In this document: positions 23,836 through 30,487 of the stretch, piece by piece
Layout of the letters: each line of letters begins with the position of its first letter
How positions within the stretch are numbered: the first letter of the stretch is position 1
NCBI RefSeq assembly: GCF_937874145.1
Contig: NZ_CALNBI010000355.1
Location: 1 to 30,487, forward strand
Direction: 5' to 3'
From: an uncultured Chitinophaga sp.
GTDB taxonomy: Bacteria > Bacteroidota > Bacteroidia > Chitinophagales > Chitinophagaceae
DNA: 30,487 nt
The notes under the pieces: model-generated
Seen by the model: the letters and a program-made list of their open reading frames with translations, nothing else
The model's database searches: none
Told to the model about the DNA's origin: nothing
Made by a program: the position numbers and the translations under genes

Positions 23836-24543
23836 ATGTTAATGCAGGACATGGGCACAGAAACCCGCGATTCTCATGATGCTCTGTTATCGGAGAATGC
23901 GCAATTGAGGAGCCGGCTGGAACATCTGGAAGCCATTATAGAAAAGGTTCCGGCCATGCTGTATACGTCCAACAACTCCAAAAAGGCAGTTAACTGGTGC
24001 AATGTTAGGCTGACAGACACGCTGGGGTATACCCGCGAAGAGGTTTTAACGTTGGGGACGGAATTTTTTCGTCAGGTGACCCACCCTGATGATATGAGCA
24101 TACTGGCCATTTCTCAGCAGAAGTTTTCTGAGAGTAAGGGTATGTTCGGAGGCGTAATGCGCGTAAGGCGAAAGAACGACCAGGAGTGGTTCTGGGTGGT
24201 AGGGTTAGGGCTGCCATTCACTTTTGATGCGCACGGCAATGTGGTGGATGTGATCTGCGTGTTCCTGGATTTCTCGAATGCGCTGGATACGGGCAACCAG
24301 ATTACGGAGGCGCTGCGGGTAGTGTTGCGCCGGCGGAACGAAGACGTGCTCAACAAGCTCACGGCCAGGGAGAAAGACATTTTCATGCTGGCGGCGCGGG
24401 GCTTCAACAATAAAGAAATCGCCGAAAGGCTTAACCTGAGCCGGTACACGGTCGAAACCCACCGTAAAAATATCCGGCTGAAATTAAAAGTGAGGAATAC
24501 TCCCGAACTCGTTGCCCTGGCCAGGCAGATCGGGGTACAGTAA
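23836..24543 (+). CDS. PAS domain-containing LuxR-type transcriptional regulator
   Basis: This 235-residue cytoplasmic regulator begins with a short coiled coil (about 15-37). A PAS domain follows (about 38-150; LGYTREEVL, VTHPDDM, VMRVRRKNDQEWFWV), then a LuxR-type helix-turn-helix (about 172-235; LTAREKDIFMLAARGFNNKEIAERL and SRYTVETHRKNIRLKLKV, each read as one domain). There is no receiver domain, kinase or membrane helix, so it probably senses a small cytoplasmic signal through the PAS fold. It stands alone, divergent from the superoxide dismutase gene with 244 bases between them. A link to oxidative stress is possible only by position. Confidence 0.88.
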   Translation: MLMQDMGTETRDSHDALLSENAQLRSRLEHLEAIIEKVPAMLYTSNNSKKAVNWCNVRLTDTLGYTREEVLTLGTEFFRQVTHPDDMSILAISQQKFSESKGMFGGVMRVRRKNDQEWFWVVGLGLPFTFDAHGNVVDVICVFLDFSNALDTGNQITEALRVVLRRRNEDVLNKLTAREKDIFMLAARGFNNKEIAERLNLSRYTVETHRKNIRLKLKVRNTPELVALARQIGVQ

Positions 24544-24637
24544 GTGTTGACCCATACATGATTATCAACTTACATGCGTTTGTTTTATAATCTATAAAAC
24601 GGCTACAACGCAAGTGTGATCCGGGGTTCAGCGGATA

Positions 24638-24661
24638 AAAATACCCAAGCTTGGGTATTTT
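24638..24661. repeat. Perfect 24-bp palindrome
   Basis: The arms AAAATACCCAAG (24638-24649) and CTTGGGTATTTT (24650-24661) are exact reverse complements with no spacer. It lies 94 bases after the PAS-LuxR gene and 97 before the J-like gene. It could be an operator for a dimeric regulator or a hairpin with a 4-base loop acting as a weak terminator; the T run is short and interrupted. Confidence 0.75.
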
Positions 24662-24758
24662 CCGGCGTTTCAAACTCCACTAATTTAGTAGCCTGAAAAA
24701 GAGAGATACAGATCCGGAGTTCATTTAGATAGTTTTTTGAGAGGTAATACTTATCGCT

Positions 24759-24968
24759 ATGATAACCGAAGAGAAGGCGTATGATATCCTGGCCCTGGAC
24801 AATACCGCCACCCCCGAGGAAATAGTCGCCAGATATCAAACATTAAAGGACCAGTACAGGAAAATCAAAGAAGAGACGGCCGACCTGAAAACCCAGTTGG
24901 CCTACCAGCTTAAGCAGATTGAACTGGATGACGTGTTCATATATTTCCGAAACGTTCAAAAAATATAA
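24759..24968 (+). CDS. Small J-domain-like protein lacking HPD (hypothetical)
   Basis: This 69-residue protein has no certain family. Residues 5-36 (EKAYDILALDNTATPEEIVARYQTL and onward) follow the helix I-II pattern of DnaJ J-domains, including the acidic TPEEI turn and the aromatic residue in ARYQ. The HPD tripeptide that stimulates Hsp70 should come next, but the sequence reads DQYRKIKEET. Residues 30-60 look like a charged helix or coiled coil. It could be a J-like regulatory protein comparable in principle to Pam16-type proteins, or an unrelated helical protein. It stands alone after a perfect palindrome, with no clear promoter or terminator. Confidence 0.6.
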   Translation: MITEEKAYDILALDNTATPEEIVARYQTLKDQYRKIKEETADLKTQLAYQLKQIELDDVFIYFRNVQKI

Positions 24969-25150
24969 ACTTTTTATACATGCCTGCATCGCTGCGCAAC
25001 CGGCCATGCAGGAGCATTCATTGTTTGTTAGCTTCTGAAAGCCCTTGTGCCCGGTCTTGCATCCGATCGTTTGGAAACCCAGCTTATGCAGCAAGATGAT
25101 GTTCCGGTAAAGGAATTTGATTACCTTCAGGTCCTCAATTTCTTTATACT

Positions 25151-26095
25151 ATGGATAACATTATTTTGTATGTAATTATTGCCCTCGGCATCCTGATCGT
25201 ACTGTCGTCGTTCGTGACAGTGCAGCAAGGTACGGTGGGCGTAACTACCATTTTCGGTAAGTATAACCGCATCCTCACCCCGGGCCTCAATTTCAAGATC
25301 CCCCTCATCGAGAAAGTCTTCAAACGGATTTCCATCCAGAACAGATCCGTGGAACTGGAGTTCCAGGCCATTACGATAGACCAGGCCAATGTATACTTCA
25401 AGGCCATGCTCCTCTATTCGGTATACAACCAGGAAGAAGAAACCATTAAGAACGTAGCCTTCAAATTCATGGACGAACGCTCCTTCATGCAGGCCCTCGT
25501 GCGCACGATCGAAGGTTCCATCCGCGGATTCGTAGCCACCAAACGCCAGTCTGAAGTACTCGGCCTCCGCAGGGACATCACCGAACACGTAAAAGAACAA
25601 ATCGACCTCACCCTCGAACAATGGGGCTTCCACCTGCTGGACCTCCAGATGAACGATATCACCTTCGACGAGGCCATCATGCGCTCCATGGCGCAGGTAG
25701 TTGCCTCCAACAACCTGAAAGCCGCCGCCGAAAACGAAGGCCAGGCCCTCCTCATCACCAAAACCAAAGCCGCCGAAGCCGATGGTAACGCCATCAAGAT
25801 CGCAGCGGAAGCAGAACGCCAGGCCGCTCAGCTCCGCGGTAAAGGTGTAGCCCTCTTCCGGGAAGAAGTGGCCAAAGGTATGAGCCTCGCCGCCCGCGAA
25901 ATGCAGCAGGCCAACATGGACACTTCCGTGATCCTCTTCTCCATGTGGGTCGAAGGCATCAAAAACTTCGCGGAAAACGGCAAAGGCAACGTCATCTTCC
26001 TCGACGGCTCCTCCGAAGGCATGGAAAAAACCATGAAACAGCTCATGGGCCTCAACCAGATGATGGGCCCCGATAATATGCAGTTCAAGAAATAA
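25151..26095 (+). CDS. SPFH/Band 7 domain protein (stomatin-like)
   Basis: This 314-residue protein has one N-terminal membrane helix (about 4-24) followed by an SPFH domain (about 24-200; VQQGTVGVTTIFGKYNRIL, TPGLNFKIPLIEKV, VELEFQAITIDQANVYFKA). An Ala/Glu-rich coiled coil comes next (about 188-245) and then a polar C-terminus ending MMGPDNMQFKK. Members form large membrane-anchored rings or cages that organise membrane domains or control proteases such as FtsH. No NfeD-like or FtsH gene is adjacent. It ends before a strong terminator. Confidence 0.92.
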   Translation: MDNIILYVIIALGILIVLSSFVTVQQGTVGVTTIFGKYNRILTPGLNFKIPLIEKVFKRISIQNRSVELEFQAITIDQANVYFKAMLLYSVYNQEEETIKNVAFKFMDERSFMQALVRTIEGSIRGFVATKRQSEVLGLRRDITEHVKEQIDLTLEQWGFHLLDLQMNDITFDEAIMRSMAQVVASNNLKAAAENEGQALLITKTKAAEADGNAIKIAAEAERQAAQLRGKGVALFREEVAKGMSLAAREMQQANMDTSVILFSMWVEGIKNFAENGKGNVIFLDGSSEGMEKTMKQLMGLNQMMGPDNMQFKK

Positions 26096-26111
26096 CCAGT
26101 TTGCCATACAA

Positions 26112-26150
26112 GCGGAAGCGGCCCCCCCGGGAGGCCGCTTCCGCCTTTTT
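26112..26150 (+). terminator. Rho-independent terminator of the SPFH gene
   Basis: A perfect 12-bp stem (GCGGAAGCGGCC at 26112-26123 with GGCCGCTTCCGC at 26133-26144) encloses a 9-base loop and is followed by CTTTTT. Confidence 0.88.
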
Positions 26151-26233
26151 CATTCCATCATCCCGCCCCCGCATTCCATTTCTTCTTTCCCCCGCTTCAC
26201 TGATTTCCCTTTGGCGGCCTCCGTTGATGAACA

Positions 26234-26263
26234 ACGGCGGCCTTTCGGGCCGCCGTCTCTTTT
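26234..26263. terminator. Second hairpin between convergent genes
   Basis: A perfect 9-bp stem (ACGGCGGCC at 26234-26242 with GGCCGCCGT at 26248-26256) has a 5-base loop and CTCTTTT on the plus side. It lies just beyond the tadA stop on the minus strand, where no T run follows, so it may be a backup terminator or an RNA 3'-end stabiliser. Confidence 0.55.
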
Positions 26264-26267
26264 GTAA

Positions 26268-26708
26268 TTATTTTCTTCGCCGCTGGAAAAATTCCTTTAC
26301 CATCCCCAGGCTCTCCTCTCCCAACAACCCGTACTCTACTTTCGTTTTCGGATGAAATGGGGATTTGCCTTCCGTCACCCGCCTGTACCCGTTCTTTTCG
26401 TCGGCTGCCGCATACACGATCCGCCCGATCTTGCTCCAGTACAAAGCGCCGGCGCACATCACACAAGGTTCCAGCGTTACGTACAGCGTGGCTTCCATGA
26501 GATATTTGGCGCCGAGGTAATTGAAGGCGGACGTCAGCGCGATCATCTCGGCATGCGCCGTACAGTCGTTCAACATCTCCACCTGGTTGTGCCCCCGGCC
26601 GATGATCTGGCCGTTCATCACCACCACCGCCCCGATGGGCACTTCTCCCTTCTCTTCCGCCAGCCGCGCTTCCCGCAGGGCCTGGCGCATGAAATGCTCA
26701 TCCGTCAT
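26268..26708 (-). CDS. tadA: tRNA adenosine(34) deaminase-type nucleoside deaminase
   Basis: This 146-residue zinc-dependent deaminase is of the TadA type, which converts A34 to inosine in the anticodon of tRNA-Arg. The zinc site and catalytic Glu are in HAE (52-54) and PCVMC (81-85). IGAVVVMNGQIIGRGHNQ and GALYWSKIGRIVYAAADEKNG are family-typical. Length and motifs fit TadA, though related guanine or cytosine deaminases in Bacteroidota look similar, so the substrate is not fully certain. Its ATG shares one base with the ligA stop (TAATG), so translation is probably coupled. Confidence 0.88.
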   Translation of the reverse strand: MTDEHFMRQALREARLAEEKGEVPIGAVVVMNGQIIGRGHNQVEMLNDCTAHAEMIALTSAFNYLGAKYLMEATLYVTLEPCVMCAGALYWSKIGRIVYAAADEKNGYRRVTEGKSPFHPKTKVEYGLLGEESLGMVKEFFQRRRK

Positions 26709-28798
26709 TATTCCAGCATTTTGATGAATTCGTCTTCCGTCAGAATTTTAACGGTATTGATTTTCTTGGCTTTTTCCAGTTTGCTGCCGGCGTCCTCCCC
26801 CACGATCAGGTAGTTAAGCTTGCTGCTCACCCCGCTGAGGATCTTGCCGCCCTGTGCTTCCACAAGCGCCTCGGCGTCGCTGCGCTTCAGCTTATGCAGC
26901 GTGCCGGTGAACAGGAAGGTCTGCCCGCTGAGCGTGCCTTCTTCCGAACGGGAACCGCGGCTGCTCTGCAGGTTCAGCCCCAATGATTCGAGCCTTTGCA
27001 GCATATGGATGTTATCCTCGTTCAGGAAAAACTGCCGCACGCTGCCGGCTACTTTCGGACCAATGTCTTCCAGCGCCAGGAGCTGCTCTTCGGTATAATC
27101 CTTCAGGTCGAGCAGGTGCGATACGGCGTTGGCCAGCGTTTTAGCCGTTGTTTCGCCCACGTACCGGATCCCCAGCCCGAAAATCAGCCGGTGCAGCGGC
27201 TGGCTCCGCGATGCCTCGATGGCCGACTGCAGGTTGGCGATCGACTTCGGCCCGAAACCTTCCAGCTTGCCTACCGCCTCGAAATCAAGCGTGTAGATAC
27301 CCGGCACGTCGCGGAGCAGCTGAAGGCCGTAGAACTTACGGACATTGCTCTCGCCCAGGCTGCGGATATCCATCGCGTCTTTACTCACAAAATGGATCAT
27401 CCTTTCCACCACCTGCGCTTCGCAATTGATGTTCACACAGCGCCAGACGCTCTCGCCTTCCGGCTTGAACAGCGGATCTTTGCAGACGGGGCACTCCTTC
27501 GGAAACACAATATCTTTCTCCGTGCCGTCGCGCAGGTCGGCTACGGATTTTACGATGTAAGGGATCACGTCGCCGGCTCTTTCCACCAGCACGCGGTCGC
27601 CGATCTTCAGGTCCTTTTCCCGGATAACATCTTCATTGAAAAGGCTGACAGACGCTACGGTTACGCCGCCGATGGGCACTGGATCGATCTTGGCCACGGG
27701 CGTAATGGACCCCGTTCTGCCCACCTGGAATTCCACATCGCGCAGGATGCTCGTGGCCTGCCGCGCCTTGAACTTGAAGGCCATGGCCCAGCGCGGGTGG
27801 TGCGTGGTCATCCCGAGCTTGTCCTGCAACTGGTAATCATTCACTTTGATCACCATGCCGTCGATCTCGTAAGGCAGATCGTCGCGCTGCGCTTCGAACT
27901 GCTCGCAATAAGCGATCACGGCGTCGATGCCCTTTACGGCTTTCATTTCTTTGGCGGGACTGCGGAAGCCAAGCTGCCAGAGCATGTCCAGCGTATTGCT
28001 GTGCGTCTGGATCGCAGGCGGTTCTTCCATACCGTCGTTCATGGTGTGAAAGCTCATATGATAGAGGAACGCTTCCAGGCCGCGTTTCGCCACTTCCGCC
28101 GGGTCCACGATGCGCAGGGAGCCCGACGCGGCGTTGCGCGGGTTGGCCAGCGGGGGGAGGTTATCTGCCGCACGCTGTTCGTTCAGCCGTGCGAAAGTCT
28201 TTTTATTGATGAGCACTTCGCCCCGCAGTTCGATCTGCTGGATGCCGAACCGGGCAAAGTTGGCCGACAGCGGGATGGAACGGATCTGCCGGATGTTGAC
28301 CGTTATCTCGTCGCCCTGCACACCGTCGCCACGCGTAGCCCCGCGCGCCAGGAGATCGTTTTCATAAATCAGCGAGATGCTCGCGCCATCGAATTTCGGT
28401 TCCACACAATACTCGATCTCGCTGAGGCCGGAAGCCTCGCGGTTCTTGCGGTCCCAGTCGCGGAGATCGTCGGCGTTGTACGAGTTCTCAAGGCTCAGCA
28501 TGGGCACGAGGTGCTGCACCGTGGGGAAGTTTTTCGTGAGCCCCGCCGCCACGCGCTGCGTGGGGGAATCAGGCGTCTGCAGTTCGGGGTGCTCCTTTTC
28601 CAGCTTCTTCAGCATGGCAAACAGCGCGTCATATTCCTGGTCGCTCAGCACGGGATCGTCCTGCACGTAATACCGCCAGTCGCTATGGCGGATCACCTGC
28701 CGCAACGCATCGGCCAGTTCCTGCGGTGTGCCCGTTTTACCGGACAAAAGTGCTTTCGCCTCTTTGGCGAGCGAAATTTCAATGTCTTTGGCGTACAT
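26708..28798 (-). CDS. ligA: NAD-dependent DNA ligase LigA
   Basis: This 696-residue enzyme seals nicks in replication and repair. Domains in order are Ia (1-80), the adenylation domain (about 80-330) with the nucleophile Lys135 in EPKFDG, the OB fold (about 335-420), and a four-cysteine zinc finger (Cys436, Cys439, Cys454, Cys459). Helix-hairpin-helix repeats (about 475-605) and a C-terminal BRCT domain (about 615-696) follow. The length is slightly above E. coli LigA (671). The start matches the family N-terminus. It forms a two-gene unit with tadA. Confidence 0.97.
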   Translation of the reverse strand: MYAKDIEISLAKEAKALLSGKTGTPQELADALRQVIRHSDWRYYVQDDPVLSDQEYDALFAMLKKLEKEHPELQTPDSPTQRVAAGLTKNFPTVQHLVPMLSLENSYNADDLRDWDRKNREASGLSEIEYCVEPKFDGASISLIYENDLLARGATRGDGVQGDEITVNIRQIRSIPLSANFARFGIQQIELRGEVLINKKTFARLNEQRAADNLPPLANPRNAASGSLRIVDPAEVAKRGLEAFLYHMSFHTMNDGMEEPPAIQTHSNTLDMLWQLGFRSPAKEMKAVKGIDAVIAYCEQFEAQRDDLPYEIDGMVIKVNDYQLQDKLGMTTHHPRWAMAFKFKARQATSILRDVEFQVGRTGSITPVAKIDPVPIGGVTVASVSLFNEDVIREKDLKIGDRVLVERAGDVIPYIVKSVADLRDGTEKDIVFPKECPVCKDPLFKPEGESVWRCVNINCEAQVVERMIHFVSKDAMDIRSLGESNVRKFYGLQLLRDVPGIYTLDFEAVGKLEGFGPKSIANLQSAIEASRSQPLHRLIFGLGIRYVGETTAKTLANAVSHLLDLKDYTEEQLLALEDIGPKVAGSVRQFFLNEDNIHMLQRLESLGLNLQSSRGSRSEEGTLSGQTFLFTGTLHKLKRSDAEALVEAQGGKILSGVSSKLNYLIVGEDAGSKLEKAKKINTVKILTEDEFIKMLE

Positions 28799-28870
28799 GA
28801 TGTATCTGGATAAATCAAAAGTCTGGCGTAAATTTAAACTTTAGTTACCACGCGCGTATAAATTCTTACC

Positions 28871-30487
28871 ATGAAACACAGCTGGCTTGCCGCCTTTTTC
28901 CTTATCCTTTTTGCCTGCAAAGAAAAACAACCGGCCGACCTCCTCGTCCGCAATGCCGTAATCTATACGGTGGATACCGGATTCCGCGTAATGCAGGCCA
29001 TGGCCATCACCGATGGTAAAATCGTAGCCACGGGCACGGATAAGGAATTGACGGAAGCGTATGCCGCCAAAGAAGAATACGACGCGCAGGGCGCAACCAT
29101 CGTGCCCGGTTTCAACGACGCCCACGCCCATTTTTTGGGATATGCGGCGGCGTTGCGGACGGTGGACCTGACTGGCGCCAAAAGCTGGGACGAAGCCCTG
29201 GCGCGGGTGCGTGACTTCGCCGCCAAAAATCCCCAGGGCTGGATCATCGGCCGGGGATGGGACCAGAACGACTGGCCCACCAAAGCTTATCCCGATAAAT
29301 CGATCCTGGACCGCATGTTCCCCGACCGCCCGGTATTTCTGGAGCGCATCGACGGGCACGCCGCGATCGTGAACCAGGCGGCCATCAAACTGTCGGGCAT
29401 TACTCCCGCATCTACCGACGGCGGCGGATCGGTGGAAACCCGGAATGGCGTGATGACGGGGATTTTGATCGACAATGCCATGTCCGGCGTAACGAAAGTG
29501 ATCCCGGATGCGGATACGGCTACGGTGATTGCATCGCTGCTGAAGGCGGAGCAGAATTGCCTGGCGGCAGGACTTACCAGTTTAACGGACTGCGGGATGT
29601 CGCTGGCGGAGATGCGGTTGTTGGAAAGGATGGTGATGACGAACCGGCTGCAATTGAAGATGAACGTGATGCTGAGTGATTCGGAGGAAAACATAGACTG
29701 GATATTGAAGAACGGGCCATATGAGAAGAAGAACCTGCTGGTGCGCAGCGTGAAATTTTTTGGAGACGGCGCCCTCGGCTCCCGTGGGGCCTGCCTGAAG
29801 CACGATTACGCCGACCGGGCGGGCTGGAAAGGATTCCTGCGGAAGGATTCCACTTATTTCGCGGCGATGGCCGGTTTGCTGGCGGGTTCGGACATACAGA
29901 TGTGCACCCATGCGATAGGGGATTCTGCGAATAAGGTGATCCTGAGGATTTATGCAAATGTACTGAAGGGGCGCAACGACCGGCGTTGGCGCATCGAGCA
30001 TGCGCAGGTGGTGGATTCGGTGGACCGGCGCTGGTTCGGGGATTACAGCATTATCCCTTCCGTTCAGCCGACGCATGCCACTTCGGATATGTACTGGGCG
30101 GAGGCGCGGCTGGGAGCGAAGCGGGTGAAGAACGCTTATGCGTTCAAGGAACTGCTGAACCAGGTGGGCTGGATGCCGCTGGGGACCGACTTCCCGGTGG
30201 AACATATCGATCCTTTGCGGACTTTCTATGCTGCGGTAGCCAGGAAGGATACGGCGGGATACCCGGCCGGGGGATTCCAGCCGGAAAATGCGCTGACCCG
30301 GCAGGAGGCGCTGAAGGGGATGACCCTCTGGGCGGCGAAGGGCTCGTTTGAAGAAGAGCAGAAAGGAAGCCTGGCGCCGGGGAAAGATGCTGACTTCGTG
30401 ATCCTCGACCAGGATATCATGAAAACATCGGAAGACAAGATTCTCACTACACGGATTTTAGCTACTTTTATTAATGGTAAGCCACGT
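28871..30487 (+). CDS. Amidohydrolase family 3 lipoprotein, 3'-truncated by the window edge
   Basis: This metal-dependent amidohydrolase of the YtcJ-like family is open for 539 codons to the window end with no stop. A type II signal peptide ends at Cys16 (LFAC), so it should be a periplasmic or outer-membrane lipoprotein. The metal site begins with PGFNDAHAHF (His85, His87). Later landmarks are VKFFGDGALGSRG, THAIGD, IEHAQVV and GTDFPVE with the likely catalytic Asp. The final GSLAPGKDADFVILDQD segment is the usual C-terminal composite strand region, so little is missing. It is divergent from ligA, 72 bases apart. The substrate is unknown. Confidence 0.92.
   Translation, partial: MKHSWLAAFFLILFACKEKQPADLLVRNAVIYTVDTGFRVMQAMAITDGKIVATGTDKELTEAYAAKEEYDAQGATIVPGFNDAHAHFLGYAAALRTVDLTGAKSWDEALARVRDFAAKNPQGWIIGRGWDQNDWPTKAYPDKSILDRMFPDRPVFLERIDGHAAIVNQAAIKLSGITPASTDGGGSVETRNGVMTGILIDNAMSGVTKVIPDADTATVIASLLKAEQNCLAAGLTSLTDCGMSLAEMRLLERMVMTNRLQLKMNVMLSDSEENIDWILKNGPYEKKNLLVRSVKFFGDGALGSRGACLKHDYADRAGWKGFLRKDSTYFAAMAGLLAGSDIQMCTHAIGDSANKVILRIYANVLKGRNDRRWRIEHAQVVDSVDRRWFGDYSIIPSVQPTHATSDMYWAEARLGAKRVKNAYAFKELLNQVGWMPLGTDFPVEHIDPLRTFYAAVARKDTAGYPAGGFQPENALTRQEALKGMTLWAAKGSFEEEQKGSLAPGKDADFVILDQDIMKTSEDKILTTRILATFINGKPR

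Noticed and set aside
24983..25012. Inverted repeat CCTGCAT...ATGCAGG before the SPFH gene
   Set aside because: A 7-base arm with a 16-base gap and no T run is weak and could arise by chance.
26996..28813. Very long open frame on the plus strand opposite ligA
   Set aside because: It is the complement of a well-conserved DNA ligase gene in a GC-rich genome, has no recognisable motifs and is rich in His, Arg and Phe, as antisense shadows are.
1..30487. CRISPR arrays, tRNA/rRNA genes, insertion sequences, prophage or defence islands
   Set aside because: No regularly spaced repeats, cloverleaf-like sequences, transposase motifs or phage genes were seen. Absence of small RNAs cannot be proven by eye.

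Overview
The window looks like chromosomal DNA from a GC-rich member of the Bacteroidota, most likely the family Chitinophagaceae. The evidence is a gliding-motility gldC, an outer-membrane biogenesis block (an Omp85-like protein with one POTRA, NAD kinase, a DUF6089-like barrel, isoprenyl transferase, BamA and two Skp/OmpH proteins), -7 promoter boxes of the Bacteroidota type (TAnnTTTG), few Shine-Dalgarno sequences, and an uncharacterised terpene synthase of a kind known from Chitinophaga. The genus cannot be fixed from the sequence. I see no tRNA, rRNA, CRISPR array, transposase or prophage gene. Coding density is high.

Layout. 1-1760: the 3' part of an alpha/beta hydrolase coupled to a membrane family-2 glycosyltransferase, ended by a hairpin that overlaps the stop codon. 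1783-2775 (minus): a class I terpene synthase with all expected motifs, followed by a 373-bp non-coding stretch. 3149-4758: an orphan DppC-type ABC permease with an enlarged periplasmic segment, then a small lipoprotein. 4845-5915: a GT4-like glycosyltransferase that lacks the usual acidic motif. 5965-8176: gldC, a YqeY-domain gene, a CvpA-family gene and a second alpha/beta hydrolase. 8290-17019: a CBS-domain protein, the envelope biogenesis block and a strong terminator. 17260-19757: rpmH, rnpA (apparently with a non-AUG start), yidD and a C-terminal processing protease.

19860-20669 encodes an endonuclease/exonuclease/phosphatase-family lipoprotein. 20753-22925 is a two-gene unit of a Tat-exported Gfo/Idh/MocA oxidoreductase and a DUF1080 (3-keto-disaccharide hydrolase) lipoprotein, which suggests extracytoplasmic 3-keto sugar chemistry. 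A bidirectional terminator separates it from a convergent superoxide dismutase gene (minus) that has a textbook Bacteroidota promoter. Then come an orphan PAS-LuxR regulator, a perfect 24-bp palindrome, a 69-residue J-domain-like protein without HPD, an SPFH/band-7 protein, the minus-strand pair ligA-tadA, and a lipoprotein amidohydrolase that runs off the right edge.

Most of the window is housekeeping. The items most worth a second look are the orphan terpene synthase, the non-AUG rnpA start, the J-like mini-protein with its upstream palindrome, the motif-less GT4 protein, the enlarged orphan permease, and the oxidoreductase/DUF1080 pair.
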